Origin: Paraburkholderia ultramafica
GTDB lineage: Bacteria; Pseudomonadota; Gammaproteobacteria; Burkholderiales; Burkholderiaceae
Direction of reading: 5' to 3'
DNA: 64,000 bases
NCBI RefSeq assembly: GCF_902859915.1
Contig: NZ_CADIKK010000004.1
Coordinates: 229,775-293,774 of the forward strand
Made by a program: the position numbers and the translations under genes. This document shows, piece after piece, positions 56,558 to 64,000 of the stretch. The notes under the pieces are model-generated. The model worked only from the letters and a program-made list of their open reading frames with translations. It had not been told where the DNA came from and made no database searches. Numbering within the stretch: position 1 is the first letter of the stretch; the number at the start of each line of letters is the position of its first letter.

Positions 56558-57550
56558 TCAGTGCTGCGCCACTTGCTGGATACCGGCGAGCAGCCAGCCT
56601 TCGCCTTCGCGGTTCGCCTTCGACAGGTTCCAGACTTCGACGAACGGCTCGGCTGCCGCGCCCGGCGCTTCGCGGATCAGGCCGGAGAAGCGCACGCTGG
56701 CGAAGTATTCGTTCGCGCGCTCTTCGACGCCCAGCAACTCGGCGTTCAGTTGCACCACGTCCGTCTGATTGGACTGCGTACCGCGCGAAGCAAGATCGAC
56801 CCGCACTTCGGCGAACATTTCCGGCGTGGTGAATTCGCGGATGTCTTCGACGTTGCCGACGTCCCATGCGGCCTGCAGGCGCACGAAGTACACCTTCGCG
56901 TTACGCAGGAACGCTTCCGAATCGAAGCCGGCGGGCACTACGGGCATCGGGTTGATGGACGGCGTGGTCAGCGGGTTGCCTTGCGGTTCGAGGTACGAGC
57001 CGGTGGGCGGCGCACTGTAGCGCGGTTCCTGGACGTAGCCGGTGTTGCCCGCGTTCAGCGACGGCGAAGTGCCGGCATACGCAGGTTGCGCCGTATCGCG
57101 CTTGCGGCCCGTGAAGCGGCGGATCAGCCAGATGACGACCATCGCGATCAACGCAATCACGATGACGTTGGCCATCATGCCGGCGAACGCCTCGCCCAGA
57201 CCGAAGTGCGACAGCAGCGCGGCGATACCGAGACCGGCGGCCAGACCCGCGATCGGCCCAAGCCAGCGGTTGCGGTTAGGCGCGGCGGGAGGCGTCGGCG
57301 TCGGTTGCGCCGGTTGCGCGCGCTGCTGCATGGCCTGATTGCTTTGGGAAGGTTGCGACGGCGTCGCCTGTTGTTGCTGAACGGTGTTCGACTGACGGCC
57401 GATACTACGGCCACCGCCCATGCGGCGAGCTTCCGCATCGAGCGAGGCGATCGAGCCGGCCATGATCAGACCGACCATCGCGATCAGTCCGATTCTTCTC
57501 ACCAGCGACCGCTTAACCTTACGGGGAGATAACACATCTGAATCGGACAT
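56558..57550 (-). CDS. Tim44-like domain membrane protein
   Basis: The 330-residue product has a signal or anchor helix (GLIAMVGLIMAGSIASLDAE) and a Gln/Pro-rich linker. Two hydrophobic segments follow (IAGLAAGLGIAALLSHFG and VIVIALIAMVVIWLI), then a C-terminal Tim44 domain (SEAFLRNAKVYFVRLQAAWD, VEVWNLSKANREGEGWLLAG). Bacterial Tim44-like proteins occur in many proteobacteria with unknown function. It sits inside the ubiE-ubiJ-ubiB series. Confidence 0.9.
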   Translation of the reverse strand: MSDSDVLSPRKVKRSLVRRIGLIAMVGLIMAGSIASLDAEARRMGGGRSIGRQSNTVQQQQATPSQPSQSNQAMQQRAQPAQPTPTPPAAPNRNRWLGPIAGLAAGLGIAALLSHFGLGEAFAGMMANVIVIALIAMVVIWLIRRFTGRKRDTAQPAYAGTSPSLNAGNTGYVQEPRYSAPPTGSYLEPQGNPLTTPSINPMPVVPAGFDSEAFLRNAKVYFVRLQAAWDVGNVEDIREFTTPEMFAEVRVDLASRGTQSNQTDVVQLNAELLGVEERANEYFASVRFSGLIREAPGAAAEPFVEVWNLSKANREGEGWLLAGIQQVAQH

Positions 57551-57588
57551 TTTCGTACTTTCCTTTAAAAATCGATGGGTTAGGAACC

Positions 57589-58320
57589 CTAGTATTTGGT
57601 CCCCACGTGTAAAGCTACCACGCCAGCTGACAAATTGTAATATTTAACGCCATCCAGGCCCGCTTGTTCCATCATTGTTTTTAAAGTTTCCTGGTCCGGA
57701 TGCATCCGGATCGACTCCGCCAGGTACTGATAGCTCTCGGCATCTTTCGCAAAGCGTTCGCCAAGCCACGGCAACACCTTAAAAGAATAGACGTCGTAGA
57801 CCTTCTTGAGCGGATCCCACACCTTCGAAAATTCCAGCACCAGCAGACGCCCTGCCGGCTTGAGCACGCGGCGCATTTCCGCCAGCGCGACGTCCTTGTG
57901 CGTCATGTTGCGCAAGCCGAACGCCACGGTGACCACGTCGAAGTAATTGTCCGGAAAGGGAATTTTCTCGGCGTCGCAGAGCAGCGCCGGGGTAATGACG
58001 CCCTTGTCCAGCAGCCGGTCGCGGCCCACCCGCAGCATCGATTCGTTGATGTCGGTGTGCCAGACCTGGCCGGTCTCGCCCGCCTGTTTCGCGAAAGCCC
58101 TCGACAGATCGCCCGTGCCGCCCGCGATGTCGAGCACCTTGTAGCCCGGCCGCACGTTCGCCTGGGCGATCGTGAACATCTTCCACGCCCGGTGCAACCC
58201 GCCCGACATCAGGTCGTTCATCAAGTCGTAGTTCGCGGCAACCGAGTGGAACACGCCCGCCACCTTCTGCGCTTTTTCCTGTTCGTCGACCGATTGAAAG
58301 CCGAAGTGGGTTTTGCTCAT
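57589..58320 (-). CDS. ubiE: Demethylmenaquinone/2-methoxy-polyprenyl-benzoquinol methyltransferase UbiE
   Basis: The 243-residue product has the UbiE motifs [34 protein letters not shown] and [20 protein letters not shown]. It performs the C-methylation step of ubiquinone (and menaquinone) synthesis. ATG 58320 is used. It follows the DUF971 gene after 67 bases, so the whole minus-strand run from the large oxidoreductase may share transcripts. Confidence 0.97.
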   Translation of the reverse strand: MSKTHFGFQSVDEQEKAQKVAGVFHSVAANYDLMNDLMSGGLHRAWKMFTIAQANVRPGYKVLDIAGGTGDLSRAFAKQAGETGQVWHTDINESMLRVGRDRLLDKGVITPALLCDAEKIPFPDNYFDVVTVAFGLRNMTHKDVALAEMRRVLKPAGRLLVLEFSKVWDPLKKVYDVYSFKVLPWLGERFAKDAESYQYLAESIRMHPDQETLKTMMEQAGLDGVKYYNLSAGVVALHVGTKY

Positions 58321-58387
58321 CGCGCTCGTCCTTTCGCGTATTCTGAAATGTTGCGCCGCATCAGCGCGGCGATCGGGGCGAATCGTA

Positions 58388-58801
58388 TCAGTGACAGTGT
58401 CCGTGCGCAGCGCCGGATGGCACCATCGGCGTATCGCGGTCGACGCCGGCCGCTTGCAGTCTGGCGAGATAGTCGCGCCAGAGTTCATCCTGGCGGACCG
58501 CCATGTCGTACAGCAGATCCCACGAATAGATGCCGGTGGCGTGGCCGTCGGAAAAAGTCGGCTGCAGCGCGTAGTTGCCGACGCCTTCGATCATCGTGAT
58601 CGTGACCTCGCGCTTGCCGGTCTGCAGGGTTTGCTGGCCGGGCCCATGGCCCTGCACTTCCGCCGACGGCGAATACACGCGCAGCAGTTCGAACGGCAGG
58701 CGATACGATTCGCCGTTTGCGTACTGCAATTCGAGCACGCGCGATTTGGAATGCAGCACCACACCGGTCGGCACCGGGGTCTCGGGAGTCAGTCCGCTCA
58801 T
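58388..58801 (-). CDS. DUF971 (gamma-butyrobetaine hydroxylase N-terminal-like) protein
   Basis: The 137-residue product contains [40 protein letters not shown] and [20 protein letters not shown], the DUF971 pattern. The family is linked to iron-sulfur or metal functions, though no role is proven. It ends in AAHGHCH, a His/Cys tail that could bind metal. It lies seven bases after the HIT gene. Confidence 0.9.
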   Translation of the reverse strand: MSGLTPETPVPTGVVLHSKSRVLELQYANGESYRLPFELLRVYSPSAEVQGHGPGQQTLQTGKREVTITMIEGVGNYALQPTFSDGHATGIYSWDLLYDMAVRQDELWRDYLARLQAAGVDRDTPMVPSGAAHGHCH

Positions 58802-58808
58802 AATGGCC

Positions 58809-59237
58809 TCAGGCAAAAGCTTGTTCGATTTCCTGCCGCACCGCTTCACGCAGCAAGGTGGCTTGCGCACGGCGCGACGACAGCATGGCTTCGGACACCG
58901 TGCGCTGGCGCGGCGCCCAGATGGGCAGGGGGAAATGAGCGTCGTTCGAAAAACGCGGAATCACGTGCCAGTGCACGTGCGGCACCTGGTTGCCGAGGCT
59001 CGCCAGATTCACCTTCACCGGGTGAAGAATGCGCCGGATCGCGCGCTCGACCGCATATACGGCCCTCATCACGCGATCGCGGTCACTGGCGCCGAGATCG
59101 GAAAACTCGGCCACATGGTTGTTCCAGATCACCCGGCAAAAGCCCGGGTAATCGTGTTCGTCGGCGAGAACGACACGCAGCGTGTCGTCCTGCCACAGTA
59201 CATCGCCGCCATCTTCGCGGCAAAAAACGCAGTCCAT
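58809..59237 (-). CDS. HIT-family nucleotide-binding protein
   Basis: The 142-residue product has a CxxC start (MDCVFCREDGG) and the histidine triad HVHWHVIPRF (about residues 87-96). HIT proteins hydrolyse nucleotide phosphoramidates or dinucleoside polyphosphates. ATG 59237 is used, although the frame is open to 59393. It follows the large oxidoreductase gene after 34 bases and precedes the DUF971 gene. Confidence 0.92.
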   Translation of the reverse strand: MDCVFCREDGGDVLWQDDTLRVVLADEHDYPGFCRVIWNNHVAEFSDLGASDRDRVMRAVYAVERAIRRILHPVKVNLASLGNQVPHVHWHVIPRFSNDAHFPLPIWAPRQRTVSEAMLSSRRAQATLLREAVRQEIEQAFA

Positions 59238-59271
59238 CGTCGTCCTCAGGCAAAAATCGTCAGTCGTGCCA

Positions 59272-62200
59272 TTAAACCAGCACGCGCTCGATTCCGCCAT
59301 TGTTCGCCCTTTGAACGTAATCCGCCATCCAGTCTTCGCCCAGCACGTGACGCGCCATCTCGACGACGATGTAGTCCGCCTCGGTGTTCGCATCTTCGTT
59401 GTAGCGCGACAGCCCTTGCAGACAGGACGGGCAGCTCGTCAGGATCTTCACGTCGGTGGCGCCGTTCGGCTGCGGGCCGTCGCCGGCCTTGAGCACCGAG
59501 CCATTCGGCGCACCCGCCGCGCCGGCCGATGCGTTGGCCGGATTGATCGCGTTCGCACCGGCTTGCGCCACCACCGGAATGCCGCGCAGCCTGGCCGCGC
59601 CCTTGCGGATCTCCTCTTCCTTGCGGAAGCGCACCTGCGTCGAAATGTCAGGACGCGTCACCGCGAGTGTGCCGGATTCGCCACAGCAACGATCGTTCTT
59701 CTCGATCTTGTAGCCGTCTTTTTCCGAACCCATCAGCTGATTGACCAGCTTGACCGGGTCCATCGTCTTGATCGGCGAGTGGCACGGGTCATGATACATG
59801 TAGCGCACGCCGTTCACGCCCTCGAGCTTGATGCCCTTCTCCAGCAGGTACTCGTGGATGTCGATGATCCGGCAGCCCGGGAAGATCTTCTCGAATTCGT
59901 AGCCGGCGAGCTGGTCGTAACACGTGCCGCACGACACCACCACCGTCTTGATGTCGAGATAGTTCAGCGTGTTGGCGACACGGTGGAACAGCACGCGATT
60001 GTCCGTGACGATCTGCTCGGCCTTGTCGTACTGGCCCGAGCCGCGCTGCGGATAGCCGCAGCACAGATAGCCCGGCGGCAGCACGGTTTGCACGCCCGCT
60101 TCCCACAGCATCGCCTGGGTGGCCAGACCCACCTGCGAGAACAGCCGCTCGGAGCCGCAGCCCGGGAAGTAGAACACCGCTTCCGTGTCGGCGGTGGTCG
60201 TCTTCGGATTGCGGATGATCGGGACGATCTTGTTGTCCTCGATGTCGAGCAATGCGCGCGCGGTTTTCTTCGGCAGGTTGCCCGGCATCTTCTTGTTCAT
60301 GAAGTGGATCACCTGCTGCGTGACCGGCGGCTTGCCGACCGTGGCCGGCGGATGCGCCGTCTGCTTCTTCGTGAACTTCTTCAGCACTTCGTTGCCGAGG
60401 CGCTGCGCCTTGTAGCCGACGCCCATCATCGCGGTGCGCGCGAGGTTGATGGTCTGCGGGTTGGTCGCGTTCAGGAAGAACATGCCCGCCGCGTTGCCCG
60501 GGTTGAACTTCTTCTTGCCCATCTTGCGCAGCAGGTTGCGCATGTTCATCGTCACATCGCCGAAGTCGATCTTCACCGGGCACGGCGTCACGCACTTGTG
60601 ACAGACGGTGCAGTGGTCGGCGACGTCGTTGAACTCGTCCCAGTGCTTGATCGACACGCCGCGGCGCGTCTGCTCCTCGTACAGGAACGCCTCGACCAGC
60701 AGCGAAGTGGCGAGAATCTTGTTGCGCGGGCTGTACAGCAGGTTCGCGCGCGGCACATGGGTCGCGCAGACCGGCTTGCACTTGCCGCAGCGCAAGCAGT
60801 CCTTGATCGACTCGGAAATCGCGCCGATATCGGACTGCTGCATGATCAGCGATTCATAGCCCATCAGGCCGAAGCTCGGCGTGTAGGCGTTGCGCAGGTC
60901 GGCGCCTTCGAGCAGCTTGCCCGCATTGAAGCGGCCATGTGGATCGACGCGCTGCTTGTACGCGCGGAATTCGCCGATCTCGTCGTCGGTCAGGAATTCG
61001 AGCTTGGTGATGCCGATGCCGTGCTCGCCGGAAATCACGCCGTCGAGCGAACGCGCGAGCTTCATGATGCGCGCGACCGCTTTGTGCGCGTCCTGCAGCA
61101 TCTCGTAGTTGTCGGAGTTGACCGGCAGGTTCGTGTGCACGTTGCCGTCGCCCGCGTGCATGTGCAGCGCGACGAACACGCGGCCGCGCAGCACCTGCTT
61201 GTGGATTGCCTCGGCTTCGTCGAGGATCGGCTTGAACTCGCCGCCGTTGAAGATCTGCCGCAACTCGGCGCGGATTTCCTGCTTCCACGACACGCGGATC
61301 GTACGGTCCTGCGTGATATGGAACACGGTCGCATCGGGCTGCGCGTCGGCGCGGTCGGCGAATTTTTCCGCCAGCGCTTCGTAGCCGAGCCCGACCAGAT
61401 AATGCTGCGCCTCGCGCACCGACAGGTCGAGCTTGTCGCGCAGGAATTCCCAGCGCGTGCGCACGCGCGTCAACAGATCGAGCGCCTGCTGCACGCGATC
61501 TTCGAGCAACTCGGCGCTGGGAATTTCGTTGGCGTCGTCGCTCTTGCCGAGCGGCAGCTTGCCGCTCCTGAAGAACGCGTCGAGCGCGTCGACCAGTTGC
61601 AGCTTGTTCTTGATCGACAGCTCGATGTTGATCCGCTCGATGCCGTCCGTGTACTCGCCCATGCGGTCGAGCGGGATCACCACGTCCTCGTTGATCTTGA
61701 ACGCGTTGGTGTGCTTCGCGATCGCGGCGGTGCGGCTGCGGTCGAGCCAGAAACGCTTGCGCGCCTCGGCGTTGACCGCGACGAAGCCTTCGCCGCTCTT
61801 GCCGTTGGCCATGCGCACGACTTCCGAGGTGGCCAGCGCGACCGCATCCGCATCGTCGCCGACGATGTCGCCGATCAGCACCATCTTTGGAAACGCGTTG
61901 CGCTTGCTCTTGGTCGCGTAGCCGACCGCGCGCAGATAGCGCTCGTCCAGATGCTCCAGACCCGCGAGAATCGCGCCGCCCTGGCGCGACGTCTCGAACA
62001 GGTAGTCCTTGATTTCGACGATGCTCGGAATCGCCTCGCGCGCCTGGCCGAAGAATTCGAGGCAGACGGTGCGCGTATGCGCGGGCATCTTGTGCAGCAC
62101 CCAGCGCGCGGACGTGATGAGGCCGTCGCAGCCCTCCTTCTGAACGCCCGGCAGACCGGCGAGAAATTTGTCGGTGACGTCCTTGCCGAGGCCTTCCTTG

Positions 62201-63366
62201 CGGAACACGCGGCCCTTGATGTCGAGCGCTTCGGTGCGCAGCAGCTTTTCGCCCGGCGCGTAGTTGCCGTCGAACCATTTGAGTTCGAAACGCGCGACTT
62301 CGATGTCGTGAATCTTGCCCATGTTGTGGTCGAGGCGCGTGACTTCGAGCCAGTTCCCTTCCGGGTCGACCATCCGCCACCACGCGAGATTGTCGAGCGC
62401 CGTGCCCCATAACACCGCCTTCTTGCCGCCCGCGTTCATCGCGACGTTGCCGCCGACGCAGGACGCGTCCAGCGAGGTCGGATCGACCGCGAACACGAAG
62501 CCGGCCTGCTCGGCCGCTTCGGTCACGCGGCGCGTGACGACGCCCGCGCCGGAGAAAATCGTCGCGACCTTGCGATCGACGCCCGGCAGTTCGGTCATCT
62601 CGACCGCGCCGAGCTGTTCGAGCTTTTCAGTGTTGATCACGGCCGAGAACGGCGTGAGCGGCACCGCGCCGCCCGTATAGCCCGTGCCGCCACCACGCGG
62701 AATCACGGTCAGCCCCAGTTCGAAACACGCCTTGATCATGCCGGCGATCTCGGCTTCGGTATCCGGCGTGAGCACGACGAACGGGTATTCGACGCGCCAG
62801 TCGGTGGCGTCGGTCACGTGCGACACGCGGGACAAACCGTCGAACTTGATGTTGTCCTTTTCCGTGACCTTGCCCAGCACCTTGGTCGCGCGACGGCGCA
62901 GATCGTAGGTCTTCTGGAATTCGCTCGCGAAATCGTCGACCGCGCGGCGCGCGGCCTGAACCAGCGTTTCGACGCGAGCGGCACGGTCGACGCCCGCTTC
63001 ATCGCCGTGTTCGACCAGATCGGCGCGGCGGCGCTTCTCGATCTCCGAGAGACGGTGATGCAGCGCTTCGATCAACATCGCGCGGCGCTTCGGGTTGTCG
63101 AGCAGGTCATCCTGCAGGTACGGATTGCGACGCACGACCCAGATATCGCCGAGCACTTCGTACAGCATCCGCGCCGAACGGCCGGTGCGGCGTTCCGCGC
63201 GCAATTCGGCGAGCACTGCCCAGGCGTCATCGCCAAGCAGGCGGATGACGATTTCGCGGTCGGAAAACGACGTGTAGTTATAGGGAATTTCGCGCAGACG
63301 CGCTTCGGGATCGGCGGCCACCGCAGCGGCGGCCCCATGCGGATCGAAAACTTGAGGTGCGTTCAT
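59272..63366 (-). CDS. GlcD/GlcF-like fusion: FAD-linked oxidase plus Fe-S and CCG domains
   Basis: The 1364-residue product joins several parts. An N-terminal DUF3683 region ([20 protein letters not shown]) is followed by an FAD-binding type-4 domain ([19 protein letters not shown], about residue 228) and an FAD-oxidase C-terminal domain ([14 protein letters not shown]). Two 4Fe-4S clusters ([16 protein letters not shown] and [16 protein letters not shown]) come next. Two CCG domains close the protein ([44 protein letters not shown]). It resembles D-lactate/glycolate dehydrogenases fused to their iron-sulfur partner. The substrate is a guess. It is divergent from ilvA. Confidence 0.9.
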   Translation of the reverse strand: MNAPQVFDPHGAAAAVAADPEARLREIPYNYTSFSDREIVIRLLGDDAWAVLAELRAERRTGRSARMLYEVLGDIWVVRRNPYLQDDLLDNPKRRAMLIEALHHRLSEIEKRRRADLVEHGDEAGVDRAARVETLVQAARRAVDDFASEFQKTYDLRRRATKVLGKVTEKDNIKFDGLSRVSHVTDATDWRVEYPFVVLTPDTEAEIAGMIKACFELGLTVIPRGGGTGYTGGAVPLTPFSAVINTEKLEQLGAVEMTELPGVDRKVATIFSGAGVVTRRVTEAAEQAGFVFAVDPTSLDASCVGGNVAMNAGGKKAVLWGTALDNLAWWRMVDPEGNWLEVTRLDHNMGKIHDIEVARFELKWFDGNYAPGEKLLRTEALDIKGRVFRKEGLGKDVTDKFLAGLPGVQKEGCDGLITSARWVLHKMPAHTRTVCLEFFGQAREAIPSIVEIKDYLFETSRQGGAILAGLEHLDERYLRAVGYATKSKRNAFPKMVLIGDIVGDDADAVALATSEVVRMANGKSGEGFVAVNAEARKRFWLDRSRTAAIAKHTNAFKINEDVVIPLDRMGEYTDGIERINIELSIKNKLQLVDALDAFFRSGKLPLGKSDDANEIPSAELLEDRVQQALDLLTRVRTRWEFLRDKLDLSVREAQHYLVGLGYEALAEKFADRADAQPDATVFHITQDRTIRVSWKQEIRAELRQIFNGGEFKPILDEAEAIHKQVLRGRVFVALHMHAGDGNVHTNLPVNSDNYEMLQDAHKAVARIMKLARSLDGVISGEHGIGITKLEFLTDDEIGEFRAYKQRVDPHGRFNAGKLLEGADLRNAYTPSFGLMGYESLIMQQSDIGAISESIKDCLRCGKCKPVCATHVPRANLLYSPRNKILATSLLVEAFLYEEQTRRGVSIKHWDEFNDVADHCTVCHKCVTPCPVKIDFGDVTMNMRNLLRKMGKKKFNPGNAAGMFFLNATNPQTINLARTAMMGVGYKAQRLGNEVLKKFTKKQTAHPPATVGKPPVTQQVIHFMNKKMPGNLPKKTARALLDIEDNKIVPIIRNPKTTTADTEAVFYFPGCGSERLFSQVGLATQAMLWEAGVQTVLPPGYLCCGYPQRGSGQYDKAEQIVTDNRVLFHRVANTLNYLDIKTVVVSCGTCYDQLAGYEFEKIFPGCRIIDIHEYLLEKGIKLEGVNGVRYMYHDPCHSPIKTMDPVKLVNQLMGSEKDGYKIEKNDRCCGESGTLAVTRPDISTQVRFRKEEEIRKGAARLRGIPVVAQAGANAINPANASAGAAGAPNGSVLKAGDGPQPNGATDVKILTSCPSCLQGLSRYNEDANTEADYIVVEMARHVLGEDWMADYVQRANNGGIERVLV

Positions 63367-63874
63367 GTTGGACGACTCTGTAGGTCAACCGGGCGCGCTC
63401 ATCGGGAGGCGTCGGCTGACAGTGCGCGTGGGGCGCAATGCCTGGAAATCTTTCTATTAGGTGGAGCGAAGCATGACCGACGGCCTTACCCACATCGGTC
63501 GCTTCGCGGCGCTCAGATCTAACTACACGATCGTGCGTGGCGGACGAGACGCTCCGCCGCGGGGCAAGACTCACGCGGGACGGGCATCAAGTGGGCGATC
63601 CGAGGCTGCCAGTGCATCTTCCGATCCTTATTCCAAAATGGAATTCTACCGCATGATTCCGCCACGCGTTGACGGCTGCAATCGGACCTGTGACGGGGCT
63701 TCAGGCGTTTTCACGAGGAATCGCGCGGCGGCGCGCAGGCGCGGAATTGCCAGACCGAATGGTCGGGCGGCCCTTGACGGCACGGCTTCGGCGGATAAGC
63801 GGAAGGCCAGAGCCAGCAACGTTGGCGCTATCATTGACGTTTTCCCGTCTTCCAACGCGCACCGCGCCACCCGC
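63367..63874. other. Divergent intergenic region, large oxidoreductase and ilvA
   Basis: About 500 bases contain no gene I trust; the open frames here are arginine-rich shadows. It includes the promoters of both divergent genes and one clean palindrome at 63630-63644. Confidence 0.55.
63630..63644. promoter_or_regulatory. 15-bp palindrome, candidate operator
   Basis: ATTCCA-AAA-TGGAAT is a perfect inverted repeat with a three-base centre. It lies in the AT-richest spot of the intergenic region, 264 bases from the oxidoreductase start and 231 from ilvA. Confidence 0.45.
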
Positions 63875-64000
63875 ATGGCTTCCAACGATTACCTGAAAAA
63901 AATCCTGACCGCGCGCGTCTACGACGTGGCCCGCGAGACCGAACTCGAACGCGCGCCGAATCTGTCGGCACGCCTGCGCAATCCGGTCTATCTGAAGCGC
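63875..64000 (+). CDS. ilvA: Threonine ammonia-lyase, biosynthetic (N-terminal fragment)
   Basis: The first 42 codons read MASNDYLKKILTARVYDVAR and then ETELERAPNLSARLRNPVYL, the N-terminus of PLP-dependent threonine deaminase as found in Burkholderia-type genomes. The enzyme makes 2-oxobutanoate, the first step of isoleucine synthesis. The gene runs past the end of the window, so the lysine that binds PLP and the regulatory ACT domains are not visible. Confidence 0.9.
   Translation, partial: MASNDYLKKILTARVYDVARETELERAPNLSARLRNPVYLKR

Noticed and set aside
59182..62412. A 1076-codon open frame on the plus strand opposite the large oxidoreductase gene
   Set aside because: It is the antisense shadow of a conserved high-GC gene. 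Its peptide is dominated by Arg, His, Val and Asp with no recognisable domain, and the minus-strand frame has complete motifs.
1..64000. Mobile elements, tRNA or rRNA genes
   Set aside because: I saw no transposase or integrase frames, no terminal inverted repeats with target duplications, and no sequence I could fold into a convincing tRNA. A tRNA or covariance-model scan would be needed to exclude them fully.

Overview
The window is GC-rich, densely packed chromosomal DNA from a betaproteobacterium of the Burkholderia/Paraburkholderia type. I infer this from the gene content and local order: split-subunit pntAA-pntAB-pntB, glyQ-glyS-gmhB-plsC, lptD-surA-pdxA-rsmA divergent from amgK-murU, the fmdB-DUF502-aspS-nudB-clsB string, a DUF4148 protein, and a giant GlcD/GlcF-type fusion divergent from ilvA. 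Almost everything is core housekeeping. I see no prophage, insertion sequence, CRISPR array, rRNA or tRNA.

Layout. 1-2.6 kb: end of pqiA, then pqiB and pqiC (envelope lipid transport). 2.9-5.7 kb: an RlmL-like RNA methyltransferase, a VOC protein and a WYL regulator. 5.7-8.7 kb (minus): proton-translocating transhydrogenase. 8.9-12.3 kb: nudJ-like NUDIX gene, mnmA and a GltB-like flavoprotein. 12.6-18.0 kb: glyQS, gmhB, plsC and a YgjP-type metalloprotease. 18.1-20.1 kb (minus): a SnoaL-like pseudogene, gloA and a porin. 20.5-21.5 kb: an EamA transporter. 21.5-27.3 kb (minus): rsmA, pdxA, surA, lptD. 27.6-29.4 kb: amgK and murU (cell-wall sugar recycling). 29.5-31.4 kb: Atm1-type ABC exporter. 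31.7-33.6 kb: thioesterase, DUF4148 protein, and the facing remains of a LysR gene and a glutathione S-transferase gene. 33.6-36.7 kb: a PAS-GGDEF-EAL protein. 37.0-38.6 kb: a 14-bp repeat array running into a nitrate-reductase-associated gene, then fdhD.

38.7-46.1 kb (minus) is a fatty acid beta-oxidation locus: TetR regulator, acyl-CoA dehydrogenase, a FadN-type dehydrogenase/hydratase, a thiolase, and an enoyl-CoA hydratase behind a terminator. A PsrA-like palindrome lies upstream of the regulator. Three tandem hairpins with compensatory base changes lie between the FadN-type gene and the thiolase gene. 46.5-50.1 kb: a TPR/glycosyltransferase-like protein, clsB and nudB. 50.3-53.3 kb: aspS, DUF502 and fmdB. 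53.5-58.3 kb: ubiE, a Tim44-like gene, ubiJ, ubiB and a TPMT-family methyltransferase (ubiquinone biosynthesis). 58.4-63.4 kb: DUF971, HIT and the large FAD/Fe-S oxidoreductase. 63.9 kb to the end: start of ilvA.

The least ordinary material is non-coding or decaying: the covarying hairpin array, the repeat array that sets a stop codon with an in-frame open extension beyond it, the reciprocal LysR/GST truncation, the SnoaL-like pseudogene, and coding-region repeats in mnmA and the TPR gene. I did not find a convincing multi-gene system of unknown function.
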